Of a stretch of DNA of 64,000 nt, positions 54,481 to 63,934 are shown one piece after another (within the stretch, counting starts at the first letter, position 1; every line of letters starts with the position of its first letter). A model generated the notes under the pieces. It ran no database searches and was not told the origin of the DNA. It was given only the letters and a program-made list of their open reading frames with translations. Source of the DNA: Methylobacillus flagellatus KT (GTDB taxonomy: Bacteria; Pseudomonadota; Gammaproteobacteria; Burkholderiales; Methylophilaceae); NCBI RefSeq assembly GCF_000013705.1, contig NC_007947.1:930001-994000 (forward strand), given 5' to 3'. Made by a program: the position numbers and the translations under genes.

Positions 54481-54672
54481 CTATTCAGGCGTATAGCCGG
54501 CTTCGCTGATCGCATCGCGAAAGCGGGCGATATCGGCGCTGCTGTCTATATGCACGGCCTTTCCCGCGAGGTCCACCGTGACTTTTGCCTGCGGGTCGAC
54601 CGCCTGCGCAGCCTGGGTGATCGCCTGTACGCAATGATTGCAGCTCATGTCGTTGACCTTGAATGTATGCAT
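54481..54672 (-). CDS. copZ: Copper chaperone CopZ (HMA domain)
   Basis: A 63-residue heavy-metal-associated domain protein with the Cu(I) site MSCNHC near residue 9 and the fold pattern of Atx1-like chaperones ending 'FRDAISEAGYTPE'. It carries Cu(I) to CopA. The ATG at 54672 has GGAG 6 bases upstream, which decides the start within a longer open frame antisense to copA. It is divergent from copA, with a MerR-family type promoter between. Confidence 0.9.
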   Translation of the reverse strand: MHTFKVNDMSCNHCVQAITQAAQAVDPQAKVTVDLAGKAVHIDSSADIARFRDAISEAGYTPE

Positions 54673-54715
54673 GAATAGCTCCAGATTGAAAAATTGAGGA
54701 TTGGTTGGATATTGG

Positions 54716-54746
54716 ATTATGCGCCTTTCCCGCATGGTAAAGTCAA
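54716..54746 (-). promoter_or_regulatory. MerR-family (CueR-like) promoter for copZ
   Basis: On the minus strand: TTGACT (54746-54741), a 19-base spacer, then CATAAT (54721-54716). A spacer of 19 rather than 17 is the hallmark of promoters activated by MerR-family regulators. Inside it lies a dyad, CTTTACC-ATGC-GGGAAAG (6 of 7 pairs), in the place where CueR-type proteins bind. The transcript would start about 37 bases before copZ. No cueR gene lies in the window. Confidence 0.65.
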
Positions 54747-54801
54747 GCCTTGGTGTTGTGAGAGGCCCGTGCAAGATTGATATGATAAGGAAGTTGCCGC
54801 G

Positions 54802-56994
54802 ATGACAAAGCAGCCACCATTGGAAAAACTGGATTTCGCCATTACCGGCATGACTTGCGCGGCTTGTGCCGGGCGCATCGAGAAATCCTTGAACAAGTTG
54901 CCGGGCGTGCAGCTGGCGAATGTCAATCTGGCAACCGAAAAAGCGCATGTGGAAGCGGTTGGCGCCGACCTGGCGCAACAGGTCGAGCAGGCGGTGTCCA
55001 AGCTGGGCTACCAGGCCCGCCTGATCAGGCCGGACGCCCCCATTGCGCCGGTCGAGGATATCCAGGGCGGCTGGAAGGTCGGCATCGCCGCCTTGCTGAC
55101 CTTGCCGCTGGTGCTGCCGATGGTGGGAATGCTGCTGGGACAGCACTGGATGCTGCCCGGCTGGGTGCAGTGGTTGCTGGCAACGCCGGTGCAGTTCTGG
55201 CTGGGTGCTCGGTTTTACCGTGCCGGCTGGAAGGCTGCAATCCATCTTTCGGGCAATATGGACTTGCTGGTCGCCATTGGGACTTCTGCGGCGTATGGAC
55301 TTTCCGTATATCTGCTCTGGCAGCATTCCCCCCATCTGTATTTCGAGGCCAGCAGTGCCGTCATCACCCTGGTTCTGCTGGGGAAGTGGCTGGAAAGCCG
55401 GGCCAAGCGCCAGACGACCGAGGCCATACGCGCATTGCAGGCGCTGCGCCCGGATACTGCACGTGTCCGACGCAATGGCTTAGAACAGGATGTGCCGTTG
55501 GCCGAAGTCATGGTGGGTGATCAAGTGCTGGTGCGCCCGGGCGAGCGGGTGCCTGTGGACGGGGTGATATGCGAAGGTGACAGCCACCTTGATGAATCCA
55601 TGCTTACCGGCGAAAGCGCGCCGGTCAAGAAAGGCGTGGGCGGCAAGGTGGCCGGCGGTGCCGTGAACCTGGACGGGGTCTTGCTGGTGGAGGTGACGGC
55701 GATTGGCGCCGAGACGACATTGTCCCGCATCATTCGCATGGTGGAGGATGCACAGATCGCCAAGCCGGCCATCCAGCGGCTAGTCGACAAGGTGAGTGCC
55801 GTATTCGTGCCGCTGGTGTTGCTGATTGCTGTGCTGACGTTGGCAAGCTGGGCCTGGTATAACGGACAGTGGGAACAAGCCGTGCTCAATGCGGTTGCAG
55901 TGCTGGTGATCGCCTGTCCCTGTGCGCTCGGTCTGGCGACGCCTACTGCCATCATGGCCGGGACAGGCGTCGCAGCACGTTACGGTATCCTGATCAAGGA
56001 TGCCGATGCCCTGGAGCTGGCGCACAGGATCGATACGGTGGCATTCGACAAGACCGGTACGCTGACGGTGGGCAAGCCGCGTGTGATCAAGGTCGCCAGC
56101 ATGCCAGGGCGGGCGCTTGAATTGCTCAGGCTGGCGGCGGCACTGGAGCGAGGCAGCCATCACCCCTTGGCGGTAGCGGTACTGGAGCATGCGCAAGCAG
56201 CAGGGGTGGAGGCGGCCTCTGCGGCAGAGGCCATGGCATTGCCGGGCAGCGGACTGATGGCCAAGGTTGATGGCCGTCGCGTCTGGCTGGGCAACCAGCG
56301 TGCCATGGAGCAGGCTGGTGTAGCGGTTGACAGCATGCAAGGCGAGGTGGAGCCATTGATGAACCGCGGATGCACCCTGTCGTGGCTCGCTGCCGAGAAC
56401 GATGCCGGTCAGCCCGAATTGCTCGGCCTCATGGCGTTTGGCGATGAACTCAGACCAGAAGCCGTGGCAGCAGTACAGCATTTGCATGCATTGGGCATCA
56501 AGGTGTTGATGCTGACCGGGGACAACCACGCCAGCGCGCAGCGCATCAGCCAGCAATTGGGGCTGGATGAGGTGTATGCGGAACAATTGCCCGATTCCAA
56601 GGCAGCCGTTGTGGCGGCGCTGCGCCGGCAGGGCAGGGTGGTTGCCATGGTGGGAGACGGCATCAATGATGCACCTGCGCTGGCTGCGGCGGATATCGGC
56701 TTTGCCATGTCCAGCGGAACGGATGTGGCGATGCACACTGCAGCCGTCACCTTGATGCGGAGCAGCCCGCTACTGGTTGCCGATACGATTGCAATTTCGC
56801 GTCGCACTTATAGCAAGATACGACAAAACCTCTTCTGGGCGTTTATATATAACCTGGTGGGGATCCCGTTAGCAGCCATGGGAATGCTGAACCCGATAGT
56901 GGCCGGTGCGGCAATGGCCTTGAGCTCTGCAAGCGTGGTCACCAATGCCCTGACGTTGCGGCGCTGGCGGCCTGCGGCGGAAGAGCGGCATTGA
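54802..56994 (+). CDS. copA: Copper-translocating P1B-type ATPase CopA
   Basis: A 730-residue Cu(I) export ATPase. In order: one N-terminal HMA domain with GMTCAACAG (CxxC at residues 19-22), paired membrane helices, the actuator TGESAPVKK, the ion-binding CPC (about residues 372-374), phosphorylation motif DKTGT (about 416-420), the SHHPLA nucleotide motif, [11 protein letters not shown], and C-terminal helices with YN and MxxSS (MALSSASVV) typical of Cu(I) pumps. It is divergent from copZ. A single HMA domain fits many Gram-negative CopA proteins. Confidence 0.97.
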   Translation: MTKQPPLEKLDFAITGMTCAACAGRIEKSLNKLPGVQLANVNLATEKAHVEAVGADLAQQVEQAVSKLGYQARLIRPDAPIAPVEDIQGGWKVGIAALLTLPLVLPMVGMLLGQHWMLPGWVQWLLATPVQFWLGARFYRAGWKAAIHLSGNMDLLVAIGTSAAYGLSVYLLWQHSPHLYFEASSAVITLVLLGKWLESRAKRQTTEAIRALQALRPDTARVRRNGLEQDVPLAEVMVGDQVLVRPGERVPVDGVICEGDSHLDESMLTGESAPVKKGVGGKVAGGAVNLDGVLLVEVTAIGAETTLSRIIRMVEDAQIAKPAIQRLVDKVSAVFVPLVLLIAVLTLASWAWYNGQWEQAVLNAVAVLVIACPCALGLATPTAIMAGTGVAARYGILIKDADALELAHRIDTVAFDKTGTLTVGKPRVIKVASMPGRALELLRLAAALERGSHHPLAVAVLEHAQAAGVEAASAAEAMALPGSGLMAKVDGRRVWLGNQRAMEQAGVAVDSMQGEVEPLMNRGCTLSWLAAENDAGQPELLGLMAFGDELRPEAVAAVQHLHALGIKVLMLTGDNHASAQRISQQLGLDEVYAEQLPDSKAAVVAALRRQGRVVAMVGDGINDAPALAAADIGFAMSSGTDVAMHTAAVTLMRSSPLLVADTIAISRRTYSKIRQNLFWAFIYNLVGIPLAAMGMLNPIVAGAAMALSSASVVTNALTLRRWRPAAEERH

Positions 56995-57212
56995 GAGTGT
57001 GTGGTACTGGCGCATCATGCAAAGTCCAACCTGAGGAGTTGCTGGTGCCGTCAGCCTGAGCCTGGAGACCATCTTTGTATACCCAGACTCGCTTGAGCGA
57101 TGCCATAGAGGCGGATGCGGTTTTAATAATTCACTGATTTATCAGTTGAATTTTTAAAATTTTGGTGGTTTTTCGTCATGTCGCAGGGATTCCAAGGTAA
57201 AATGCCGACGCT

Positions 57213-59450
57213 ATGGAATTACGCCCGGAATCACCTCGTTTATTGAGTGCTTACCGGCCCTATTGGGCCAAGCGCTTTGGCACCGCCCCGATCTTACCCA
57301 TGACGCGCGAAGAAATGGATCAATTGGGCTGGGATAGTTGCGACATTATCCTGGTCACGGGCGATGCCTATATTGATCACCCCAGCTTTGGCATGGCCTT
57401 GGTGGGTCGGCTGTTGGAGGCCCAGGGTTTTCGCGTCGGCATCATTGCCCAGCCGGATTGGCACTCGGCAGATCCGTTCCGTGTGCTGGGAAAACCCAAT
57501 TTGTATTTTGGCATCACGGCCGGCAATATGGATTCCATGGTCAATCACTACACGGCGGACCGCAAAATCCGCTCCGATGATGCCTATACACCCGGCGCGG
57601 TAGCTGGCAAACGACCGGATCGTGCCGTGCTGGTGTATTCCCAGCGTTGCCGCGAAGCTTTTCCTGGCGTCCCACTGGTGATCGGCAGTATCGAGGCTTC
57701 GTTGCGCCGGATCGCGCATTACGATTACTGGTCCGACAAGGTGCGCCGTTCGGTGCTGGTCGATTCCAAGGCGGACATCCTGATCTATGGCAATGCCGAG
57801 CGTGCATTAGTTGAGATCAGCCACCGCATTGCCAAGGGCGAACCCGTCAGCGAGATGACCGATATACGCGGCACGGCTTTCCTGCGCAAGCATGTGCCTG
57901 AAGGTTGGGAGGAAATCTCGTCCACCGCCCTGGATCGGCCGGGCAAGATAGACCAGGCAGTGAATCCATATGCGATGGAGCCGGCCATGGAGCAGACCGG
58001 CGCCTCCTGCGCATCCACAGCTGCCGCTGCGGCCAGCCAGGGTCTGGAGCCGGGCGTGCAAGCCATCACCCTGATGCGCAAACCGAACAAGCCCAAGGCA
58101 GGGCGCGACAGGCAATTCATCCGCCTGCCGTCATTTGAGGAAGTTTCCAAGGATCCTGTGCTCTACGCCCATGCTTCGCGCGTGCTGCACCTCGAGTCCA
58201 ACCCGGGCAACGCGCGTGCGCTGGTGCAGCGACATGGGGATCGCGAGGTTTGGCTGAACCCGCCGCCCATTCCGCTGACCACCAAGGAAATGGACTATGT
58301 CTACGACCTGACTTATGCGCGCACCCCCCATCCGGCATACAAGGGAGAGCGTATCCCTGCCTGGGAGATGATCCGCTTTTCCGTCAATATCATGCGCGGC
58401 TGTTTCGGCGGCTGCACCTTTTGCTCCATCACCGAGCACGAAGGACGCATTATCCAGAGTCGCTCTGAAGCCTCCATCCTCAAGGAGCTGGAGGAAGTGC
58501 GCGACAAGGTGGAAGGATTCACCGGCACGATTTCCGACCTTGGCGGGCCAACAGCGAACATGTACCGTCTTGCCTGCAAGAGTGAGACCATAGAAAAGAA
58601 TTGTCGTAAGCTTTCCTGTGTGTTCCCGGGCATTTGCGAGAACCTCAATACCGATCATTCGCATCTGATCCAGCTTTACCGGAAGGCGAGGGCGATCCCC
58701 GGCATCAAGCGTATCCAGATCGGTTCTGGTCTGCGTTACGACCTTGCCGTGAAATCGCCGGAATACGTGAAGGAACTGGTGCAGCACCACGTCGGCGGCT
58801 ATCTCAAAATAGCGCCCGAGCATTCGGAAGAGAATGTGCTCAGCAAGATGATGAAGCCGGCGATGACCGCCTATGACGAATTCAAGGAAATGTTTGAAAG
58901 GTTCTCGCGCGAGGCGGGTAAGGAGCAATACCTGATCCCTTATTTCATTGCGGCGCACCCGGGTACCACTGATGAAGACATGCTCAACCTGGCCCTATGG
59001 CTGAAGAAATACGATTTCAAGCTCGACCAAGTCCAGACTTTCACCCCCACACCGATGGCGATGGCGACCGCCATGTACCACTCCGGCAAGAACCCCTTGC
59101 GCAAAGTGACGCATGACAGTGAGGATGTGCCTATCCCCAAGGCTGGCAGCGTGCGTCGACTGCATAAGGCATTCATCCGCTATCACGACCCCAACAACTG
59201 GCCGATGTTGCGCGAGGCATTGAAGCGGATGGGCCGTGAAGACCTGATCGGCAACGGCAAGAAGCACTTAGTGCCTGCCTGGCAGCCCATCCTGCCCAAG
59301 GAACAGGCTAAGGCCAACGGCAGCCGCCGCCCGGCCAAGCCTGTAGCCTCTGCACCGCGTCCAGTAGGCCGAGCGCCCGCTGCTGGCAAGAAAAATCACG
59401 TAACAGTTCAACGATCTGGCAAGCCTGCTAGGAAACCTGGCCGACCATAA
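57213..59450 (+). CDS. YgiQ family radical SAM protein
   Basis: A 745-residue protein with a B12-binding-like N-terminal domain and a radical SAM domain whose cluster motif is '[19 protein letters not shown]' (CxxxCxxC). Typical blocks are '[11 protein letters not shown]', '[20 protein letters not shown]' and '[18 protein letters not shown]'. The C-terminus is a Lys/Arg/Pro-rich tail. The reaction of YgiQ proteins is not settled. The 215 bases upstream hold no gene I can see; part (57118-57180) is A+T-rich and probably carries the promoter. The next gene begins 7 bases after this stop. Confidence 0.94.
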   Translation: MELRPESPRLLSAYRPYWAKRFGTAPILPMTREEMDQLGWDSCDIILVTGDAYIDHPSFGMALVGRLLEAQGFRVGIIAQPDWHSADPFRVLGKPNLYFGITAGNMDSMVNHYTADRKIRSDDAYTPGAVAGKRPDRAVLVYSQRCREAFPGVPLVIGSIEASLRRIAHYDYWSDKVRRSVLVDSKADILIYGNAERALVEISHRIAKGEPVSEMTDIRGTAFLRKHVPEGWEEISSTALDRPGKIDQAVNPYAMEPAMEQTGASCASTAAAAASQGLEPGVQAITLMRKPNKPKAGRDRQFIRLPSFEEVSKDPVLYAHASRVLHLESNPGNARALVQRHGDREVWLNPPPIPLTTKEMDYVYDLTYARTPHPAYKGERIPAWEMIRFSVNIMRGCFGGCTFCSITEHEGRIIQSRSEASILKELEEVRDKVEGFTGTISDLGGPTANMYRLACKSETIEKNCRKLSCVFPGICENLNTDHSHLIQLYRKARAIPGIKRIQIGSGLRYDLAVKSPEYVKELVQHHVGGYLKIAPEHSEENVLSKMMKPAMTAYDEFKEMFERFSREAGKEQYLIPYFIAAHPGTTDEDMLNLALWLKKYDFKLDQVQTFTPTPMAMATAMYHSGKNPLRKVTHDSEDVPIPKAGSVRRLHKAFIRYHDPNNWPMLREALKRMGREDLIGNGKKHLVPAWQPILPKEQAKANGSRRPAKPVASAPRPVGRAPAAGKKNHVTVQRSGKPARKPGRP

Positions 59451-59457
59451 AGCCCGT

Positions 59458-60431
59458 ATGCTGCCAATGCGTTTTTATTCCAGCCTCACAAGTTTACTCT
59501 TGCGGGGCTTTTTTTCTGCCTACTGTCTGTGCTCCGCCATGGCGATGGCGGCAGGAGACGGCATGCTGTGGAAGGTGCAGGCGGGTCACGGTCCTGTCAG
59601 CTACCTGTTCGGCACCATCCATGTCGATGATCCCAGGGTCACTACATTGGCAGAGCCCGTCAACGCCGCCCTCGAGTCTGTGCAATCGTTCATGATGGAA
59701 GTCCTGCCCTCCAATGATGTCTCACCCTACTATATGCAAGGTAGCCTGGCTCAGTTGCTGACTGAGGCAGAGCTTGAGCAGGTCTATGCCGCTGCCGATT
59801 TTCACGGCTTACCGCGCGACATGGCATTGCGTATGAAGCCATGGCTGCTGGCCATGGTGTTCGACCTGCCCGTGTCGCAATCTCCCTATACCCTGGATGT
59901 GCACAGCTTTACCTGCAGGCGCAACGCGCAGGCAAGGCTGTCGAGGCGCTGGAAACGCCAGAGGCGCATTTTTCCGTGCTGGAAAGCATCAGCCTGGAAG
60001 AGCAGATGCTGATATTGCGCAGTGTGCTCAAGCGCAGCCAGGAGCAAAGGGAAAAAGACTTCGAGTTGATGATCCAGGCGTATCTTTCCGGCAACCTGGA
60101 TAAGGTGGGTGCACTGGATTCAGCATTGGGGGTGGATGGTCTGCCTGCCGGATTGTGGGAGAAGATACGTGTCAAGCTGCTGGACGAGCGCAATATGCGC
60201 ATGGCAGAGCGCATTGCCGCTGCTGCCAGCCTGCAGCCGGTGTTCGTGGCGGTCGGTGCAGCGCATTTGCCGGGAGAGGGTGGCTTGATTGATCTGCTCA
60301 GCCGCGCAGGCTTACCGTATCTCCCGTCAATAGCCAGTGACGCACGGCGGCGTCTGACATTCATGCCGCATTTGCCCCTAACTCACGCACGCTATAATTC
60401 AAGCTATTTCCGTAGAATGGATGGATTGACC
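59458..60431 (+). pseudogene. TraB/GumN family protein, broken by a 2-base insertion and reading into speG
   Basis: The first half encodes a signal peptide and the TraB/GumN start 'DGMLWKVQAGHGPVSYLFGTIHVDDPRV', up to 'SPYTLDV' at 59901, then runs into an unrelated basic tail ending at 60012. From 59904 another frame continues the family pattern: '[18 protein letters not shown]', '[14 protein letters not shown]' and '[24 protein letters not shown]'. Removing one CA of the CACA at 59902-59905 joins the two exactly. The second frame has no stop before speG, so a repaired gene would read into SpeG. It could be a real inactivation, a sequencing error or a programmed shift. TraB/GumN proteins are putative periplasmic proteases or heme-linked proteins; the role here is unknown. 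Confidence 0.8.
60393..60398 (+). promoter_or_regulatory. Consensus -10 box upstream of speG
   Basis: A perfect TATAAT inside the 3' end of the TraB/GumN frame, 33 bases before the speG ATG. The best -35 candidate (TTGCCC, 60372-60377) has only a 15-base spacer. Confidence 0.35.
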
Positions 60432-60998
60432 ATGGCTGACCGCATCAATTTGCGCCCATTGGAACGCAACGATCTGCATTTCGTACACAAGCTCAACAAT
60501 AACGATACCATCATGCGTTACTGGTTCGAGGAACCTTACGAAGCTTATGACGAGCTGGTTGCCCTGTATGACAGGCACATCCACGACCAGAATGAGCGGC
60601 GCTTCATTATCGAGCTGGATAACGGCGAGCTGGCCGGGCTGGTCGAGTTGGTGGAGATCAATTACATTCACCGGCGTGCCGAATTCCAGATCATCATTGC
60701 CCCGGATTACCAGGGGCGCGGCCTGGCCAAGTCGGCGACGCGCATTGCCGTGGGGTATGCCTTTCGTGTGCTCAACCTGCACAAGGTATATCTGGTCGTG
60801 GACAAGGAAAACCAGGCGGCGATCCATGTGTATGAGGCTTGTGGTTTCGAGGTAGAGGGACGCTTGAAGGAGGAGTTCTTTTCCAACGGTTCCTACCGGG
60901 ATGTCTTGCGTATGCGCTTGTTACAGGACGACTACCTGCGCCATGTCGGTCCGGCGCCGGTGGACGCCTCTGTGTTGAGGGAATGGCAGGACCAGTGA
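60432..60998 (+). CDS. speG: Spermidine N-acetyltransferase SpeG
   Basis: A 188-residue GNAT acetyltransferase. It follows the SpeG family closely: '[36 protein letters not shown]', '[18 protein letters not shown]', '[31 protein letters not shown]' (the acetyl-CoA loop QGRGLA) and '[25 protein letters not shown]'. SpeG acetylates spermidine and spermine to stop polyamine toxicity. I start it at 60432, where the family N-terminus begins; the frame is open upstream through the TraB/GumN remnant, so a fusion is formally possible. A polyamine-forming decarboxylase is encoded at 31755. Confidence 0.92.
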   Translation: MADRINLRPLERNDLHFVHKLNNNDTIMRYWFEEPYEAYDELVALYDRHIHDQNERRFIIELDNGELAGLVELVEINYIHRRAEFQIIIAPDYQGRGLAKSATRIAVGYAFRVLNLHKVYLVVDKENQAAIHVYEACGFEVEGRLKEEFFSNGSYRDVLRMRLLQDDYLRHVGPAPVDASVLREWQDQ

Positions 60999-61009
60999 AT
61001 CCTGCCTTC

Positions 61010-61198
61010 GCGGCAACGGCTTATGACACAAGCTTCAGGCCGATAATGGCACTGATCAACAACAGCAGAAACAATAGGCGGGAGTCATGCTGGCTGAATC
61101 GCCAAACAGGCAGATGCCGATGAGGATGGTGCCGAAATGCCGATGCCGGCTTTCACTGCGCGACACGGCTGTCAAAACAGGTCGCGTTGCCTAGGCAT
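61010..61198. other. Gap between speG and the bd-oxidase operon, with a possible gene remnant
   Basis: No intact gene is seen. On the minus strand, 61104 down to a stop at 61021-61023 encodes 27 residues with a strongly hydrophobic core (RLLFLLLLISAIIGLKLV) like the last helix of a membrane transporter, but there is no start codon upstream. It may be a decayed gene end. Confidence 0.3.
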
Positions 61199-61348
61199 TC
61201 AGGAATGCAAGCCGATGGCCTGCATGAAAAGTCGCATGAGGAGGGCTGCCGCCAGCATGACCGTGACGCTGGCGGCCCAGATCAAGACCAGCCAGAGTAG
61301 TCTCCGGAGCCAGTGTGGGCGCGCTTTCTCTTGTTCAGTGGTAGCCAT
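61199..61348 (-). CDS. DUF2474-type small membrane protein of the bd oxidase operon
   Basis: A 49-residue single-helix membrane protein: basic N-terminal 'ARPHWLRRLLWLVLIWAAS' then 'VTVMLAAALLMRLFMQAIG'. DUF2474 proteins are small subunits often encoded directly after cydB in cyanide-insensitive bd oxidase operons. Its ATG lies inside the last codons of cydB (14-base overlap, other frame), so translation is probably coupled. It is easily missed because of its size. Its role is likely oxidase assembly or stability, by analogy with CydX. Confidence 0.8.
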   Translation of the reverse strand: MATTEQEKARPHWLRRLLWLVLIWAASVTVMLAAALLMRLFMQAIGLHS

Positions 61349-62342
61349 CGCCGTGTCGTACCTTACCCTTGAACACGCGGTATGACCAGATGGTATATCC
61401 TAGAATGACGGGGATGATGGCCAATGTGCCGACCAGCGCAAATTTGAGGCTTGCAGGCGGCGCTGCAGCATCCCATATCGTCACGTGCGGCGGAATGATC
61501 TGGGGCCAGATGCTGATCGCCAGGCCAAGCAGTCCAAGCAGCACGATGATCAAGGCGGAGATGAAAGGCTGGCAATCGTAGCCTGACCGGAGTTCGTGCA
61601 TGAGGGAATATAGGCTGATGGCGACCAGTATAGGCACGAGTGAGAGGAAGTAGAAGTTAGGCAGGCTGAACCAGCGCTCGGCAATAGCGGGGTGGGCCAG
61701 GGGCGTCCAGATACTCACGCCTGCCAGTGCGATTACCACGAGGCCTACCAGGGGGCGGGTGAGTTCTAACATGCGCTGCTGGAGCTTGTCCTCGGTTTTC
61801 ATGATGAGCCAGGTGCTGCCCAGCAGGGCGTAGGCTACCATCACGCCCAACCCGGTAAACAGCGAGAACGGGCTGATCCAGTCAAATGTACCTCCGGAAA
61901 ATGCATTGTCGTTCAACGCGATACCGTTGATATAAGCACCCAGCGTTACGCCTTGGAAGAATGCGGCAGTGATTGAGCCACCAATAAACGCCTTGTCCCA
62001 CAACGACTGCTCATGTGCCGGCGCCTTGAAGCGGAATTCGAATGCCACGCCCCGGAAAATCAATCCCAGCAGCATCAGGATAATCGGCTGGTACAGGGCG
62101 CTCAACACCACGGCATATGCGAGCGGGAAGGCTGCCATGAGGCCGGCGCCTCCCAAAACCAGCCAGGTTTCATTGCCGTCCCAGACTGGGGCTACTGTAT
62201 TCATCATCACGTCACGGTCATGCTTGTCCTTGACGAACGGGAAAAGGATGCCGATTCCCAGATCGAATCCATCCATGATCACGTACATGGCAATGGCGAA
62301 CAGGATGACCAGCAACCATATCATGGGTAAATCAAAATCCAT
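61335..62342 (-). CDS. cydB: Cytochrome bd-type (cyanide-insensitive) quinol oxidase subunit II
   Basis: A 335-residue membrane protein with about eight to nine helices and the family start 'LPMIWLLVILFAIAMYVIMDGFDLGIGILFPFV', then 'NTVAPVWDGNETWLVLGGAGLMAAFPLAYAVVLSALYQPIILMLLGLIFRGVAFEFRFK'. It partners subunit I, whose gene ends 3 bases upstream. Length matches the CioB/CydB group (about 335-380). The oxidase reduces oxygen with quinol and does not pump protons. Confidence 0.95.
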   Translation of the reverse strand: MDFDLPMIWLLVILFAIAMYVIMDGFDLGIGILFPFVKDKHDRDVMMNTVAPVWDGNETWLVLGGAGLMAAFPLAYAVVLSALYQPIILMLLGLIFRGVAFEFRFKAPAHEQSLWDKAFIGGSITAAFFQGVTLGAYINGIALNDNAFSGGTFDWISPFSLFTGLGVMVAYALLGSTWLIMKTEDKLQQRMLELTRPLVGLVVIALAGVSIWTPLAHPAIAERWFSLPNFYFLSLVPILVAISLYSLMHELRSGYDCQPFISALIIVLLGLLGLAISIWPQIIPPHVTIWDAAAPPASLKFALVGTLAIIPVILGYTIWSYRVFKGKVRHGDGYH

Positions 62343-62345
62343 CGA

Positions 62346-63776
62346 TTACGATTCCTTAGTGTTTGGTAATTGCGACTCCAGTGAAAAGGACGCATCCGGT
62401 GTGGACAGTGGCCGCATAGGCTGCCTGGGCTGGCCCGGGCCGCCCTCTGGCTCCGGCGCTCTATGCTGCACGGGCAGGCGCATGAGATGCATCAGGTAGC
62501 TGATGCCGATACCGAAAACAAAGAAGTAGACAATAATAAACAAGGCCAGTGAAGCGGCCAGAGAGCTGATGTCGTGATTGGACACCGCGTCGGCGGTACG
62601 CATGATGCCATACACTACCCAGGGCTGGCGGCCTATTTCCGTGGTAAACCAGCCGGCCAGGATGGCGATTACCCCGGCAGGGCCCATCCATAATGTCATA
62701 CGCAGGAATCCCTGGTGGCTGTACAAACTGCCTCGGTAGCGTAAACATAAACTCCACAGGCCCAGGGCAATCATCAGCATGCCCAGTCCGACCATGACGC
62801 GGAAAGACCAGAAGATGATGCTGGCATTGGGCCGGTCTTCCGGCGGGAAATCCTTGAGCGCCGGCACCTGACCGTCCCAGCTGTGAGTCAGGATCAGGCT
62901 GCCCAGATGCGGGATGCCCACGGCGAAACGGGTGGTTTCCGCTTCCATGTCCGGTAGGCCGAACAGCAATAACGGCACGCCGCCCTCATGATGCTCCCAG
63001 TGCCCTTCCATGGCTGCCAGCTTGGCGGGCTGATGTTTGAGCGTGTTCAGGCCGTGCAAGTCTCCGACGACTGCCTGTAGTGGTGCAACCACCACCAGCA
63101 TCCACATGGCCATCGACAGCATGGTGCGGGTTGCCTCCGTCTTTTGTCCTTTCAGGATATGCCATGCGCCGGCTGCCCCGACGATCAGAGCCGTTGCCAG
63201 GAAGGCGGCAATGCCCATATGGACCAGGCGATAGGGGAAAGACGGGTTGAAAATGATGGCCCACCAGTCGACGGGGACCACGACGCCATCCAATATCTCG
63301 AAACCTTGGGGGGTCTGCATCCAACTATTGGATGCCAGGATCCAGGTCGCTGAAATCAGCGTACCCAGGGCTACCATCGCTGTGGAGAACAGGTGCAGCC
63401 CAGGTCCCACCCGACTCCACCCGAACATCATTACGCCGAGAAAGCCGGCCTCAAGAAAAAATGCGGTCAATACTTCGTAAGTGAGCAAAGGGCCGGTAAC
63501 GCTGCCGGCAAAAGCAGAGAAGCCGCTCCAGTTCGTACCGAACTGATAAGCCATGACTAGCCCCGAGACCACGCCCATACCAAAGTTGACGCCGAATATC
63601 TTGAGCCAGTAGTGGTAGAGGTCCTTGTATACTTCGCGTCCGGTTTTCAACCATAAGGCTTCCAGCACGAACAGGTAACTGGCAAGACCGATGGTGATTG
63701 CTGGAAAGATGATATGGAAGGATACAGTGAACGCAAACTGGATGCGCGCCAGGTCCAGTGCTGAAATGTCTGGCAT
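62346..63776 (-). CDS. cydA: Cytochrome bd-type (cyanide-insensitive) quinol oxidase subunit I
   Basis: A 476-residue haem-bearing subunit. The N-terminal 'LDLARIQFAFTVSFHIIFPAITIGLASYLFVLEALWLKTG' holds the high-spin haem His; 'GFLGVMMFGWSRVGPGLHLFSTAMVALGTLISATWILASNSWMQTPQG' and 'GRQPWVVYGIMRTADAVS' are also typical. The Q-loop is short (MEGHWEHHEG to the next helix), which marks the CIO subclass rather than E. coli CydA. Expected use is respiration at low oxygen or in the presence of cyanide or other inhibitors. AAGGAG lies 13 bases before the ATG, a slightly long spacing. Confidence 0.95.
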   Translation of the reverse strand: MPDISALDLARIQFAFTVSFHIIFPAITIGLASYLFVLEALWLKTGREVYKDLYHYWLKIFGVNFGMGVVSGLVMAYQFGTNWSGFSAFAGSVTGPLLTYEVLTAFFLEAGFLGVMMFGWSRVGPGLHLFSTAMVALGTLISATWILASNSWMQTPQGFEILDGVVVPVDWWAIIFNPSFPYRLVHMGIAAFLATALIVGAAGAWHILKGQKTEATRTMLSMAMWMLVVVAPLQAVVGDLHGLNTLKHQPAKLAAMEGHWEHHEGGVPLLLFGLPDMEAETTRFAVGIPHLGSLILTHSWDGQVPALKDFPPEDRPNASIIFWSFRVMVGLGMLMIALGLWSLCLRYRGSLYSHQGFLRMTLWMGPAGVIAILAGWFTTEIGRQPWVVYGIMRTADAVSNHDISSLAASLALFIIVYFFVFGIGISYLMHLMRLPVQHRAPEPEGGPGQPRQPMRPLSTPDASFSLESQLPNTKES

Positions 63777-63934
63777 GGTGGTATTCTAACTCCTTGATAA
63801 ACAACCTGAAGGCATGTCTAACCTAAAAAAGTTGCCTGGAACTCAAGATCGCTAGCTTACGGTGAGTCCTTGCCTCCCAATAGACCCAGATTCATCAAAA
63901 AATATCCATCACAGATGTCATGACAAGTGAAATC

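Noticed and set aside
52911..54515. 534-codon minus-strand open frame over the multicopper oxidase
   Set aside because: Antisense to a gene with all copper ligands in place; the frame reads as His/Arg/Pro-rich nonsense.
54673..55335. N-terminal extension of the copZ frame, giving a 284-residue protein
   Set aside because: The upstream part is antisense to copA and runs through the copZ promoter; the ATG at 54672 has a good ribosome-binding site and matches CopZ size.
63777..63800. FNR-like box upstream of cydA
   Set aside because: TTGAT on one strand lacks a second ATCAA half at the right spacing, so no supported site.
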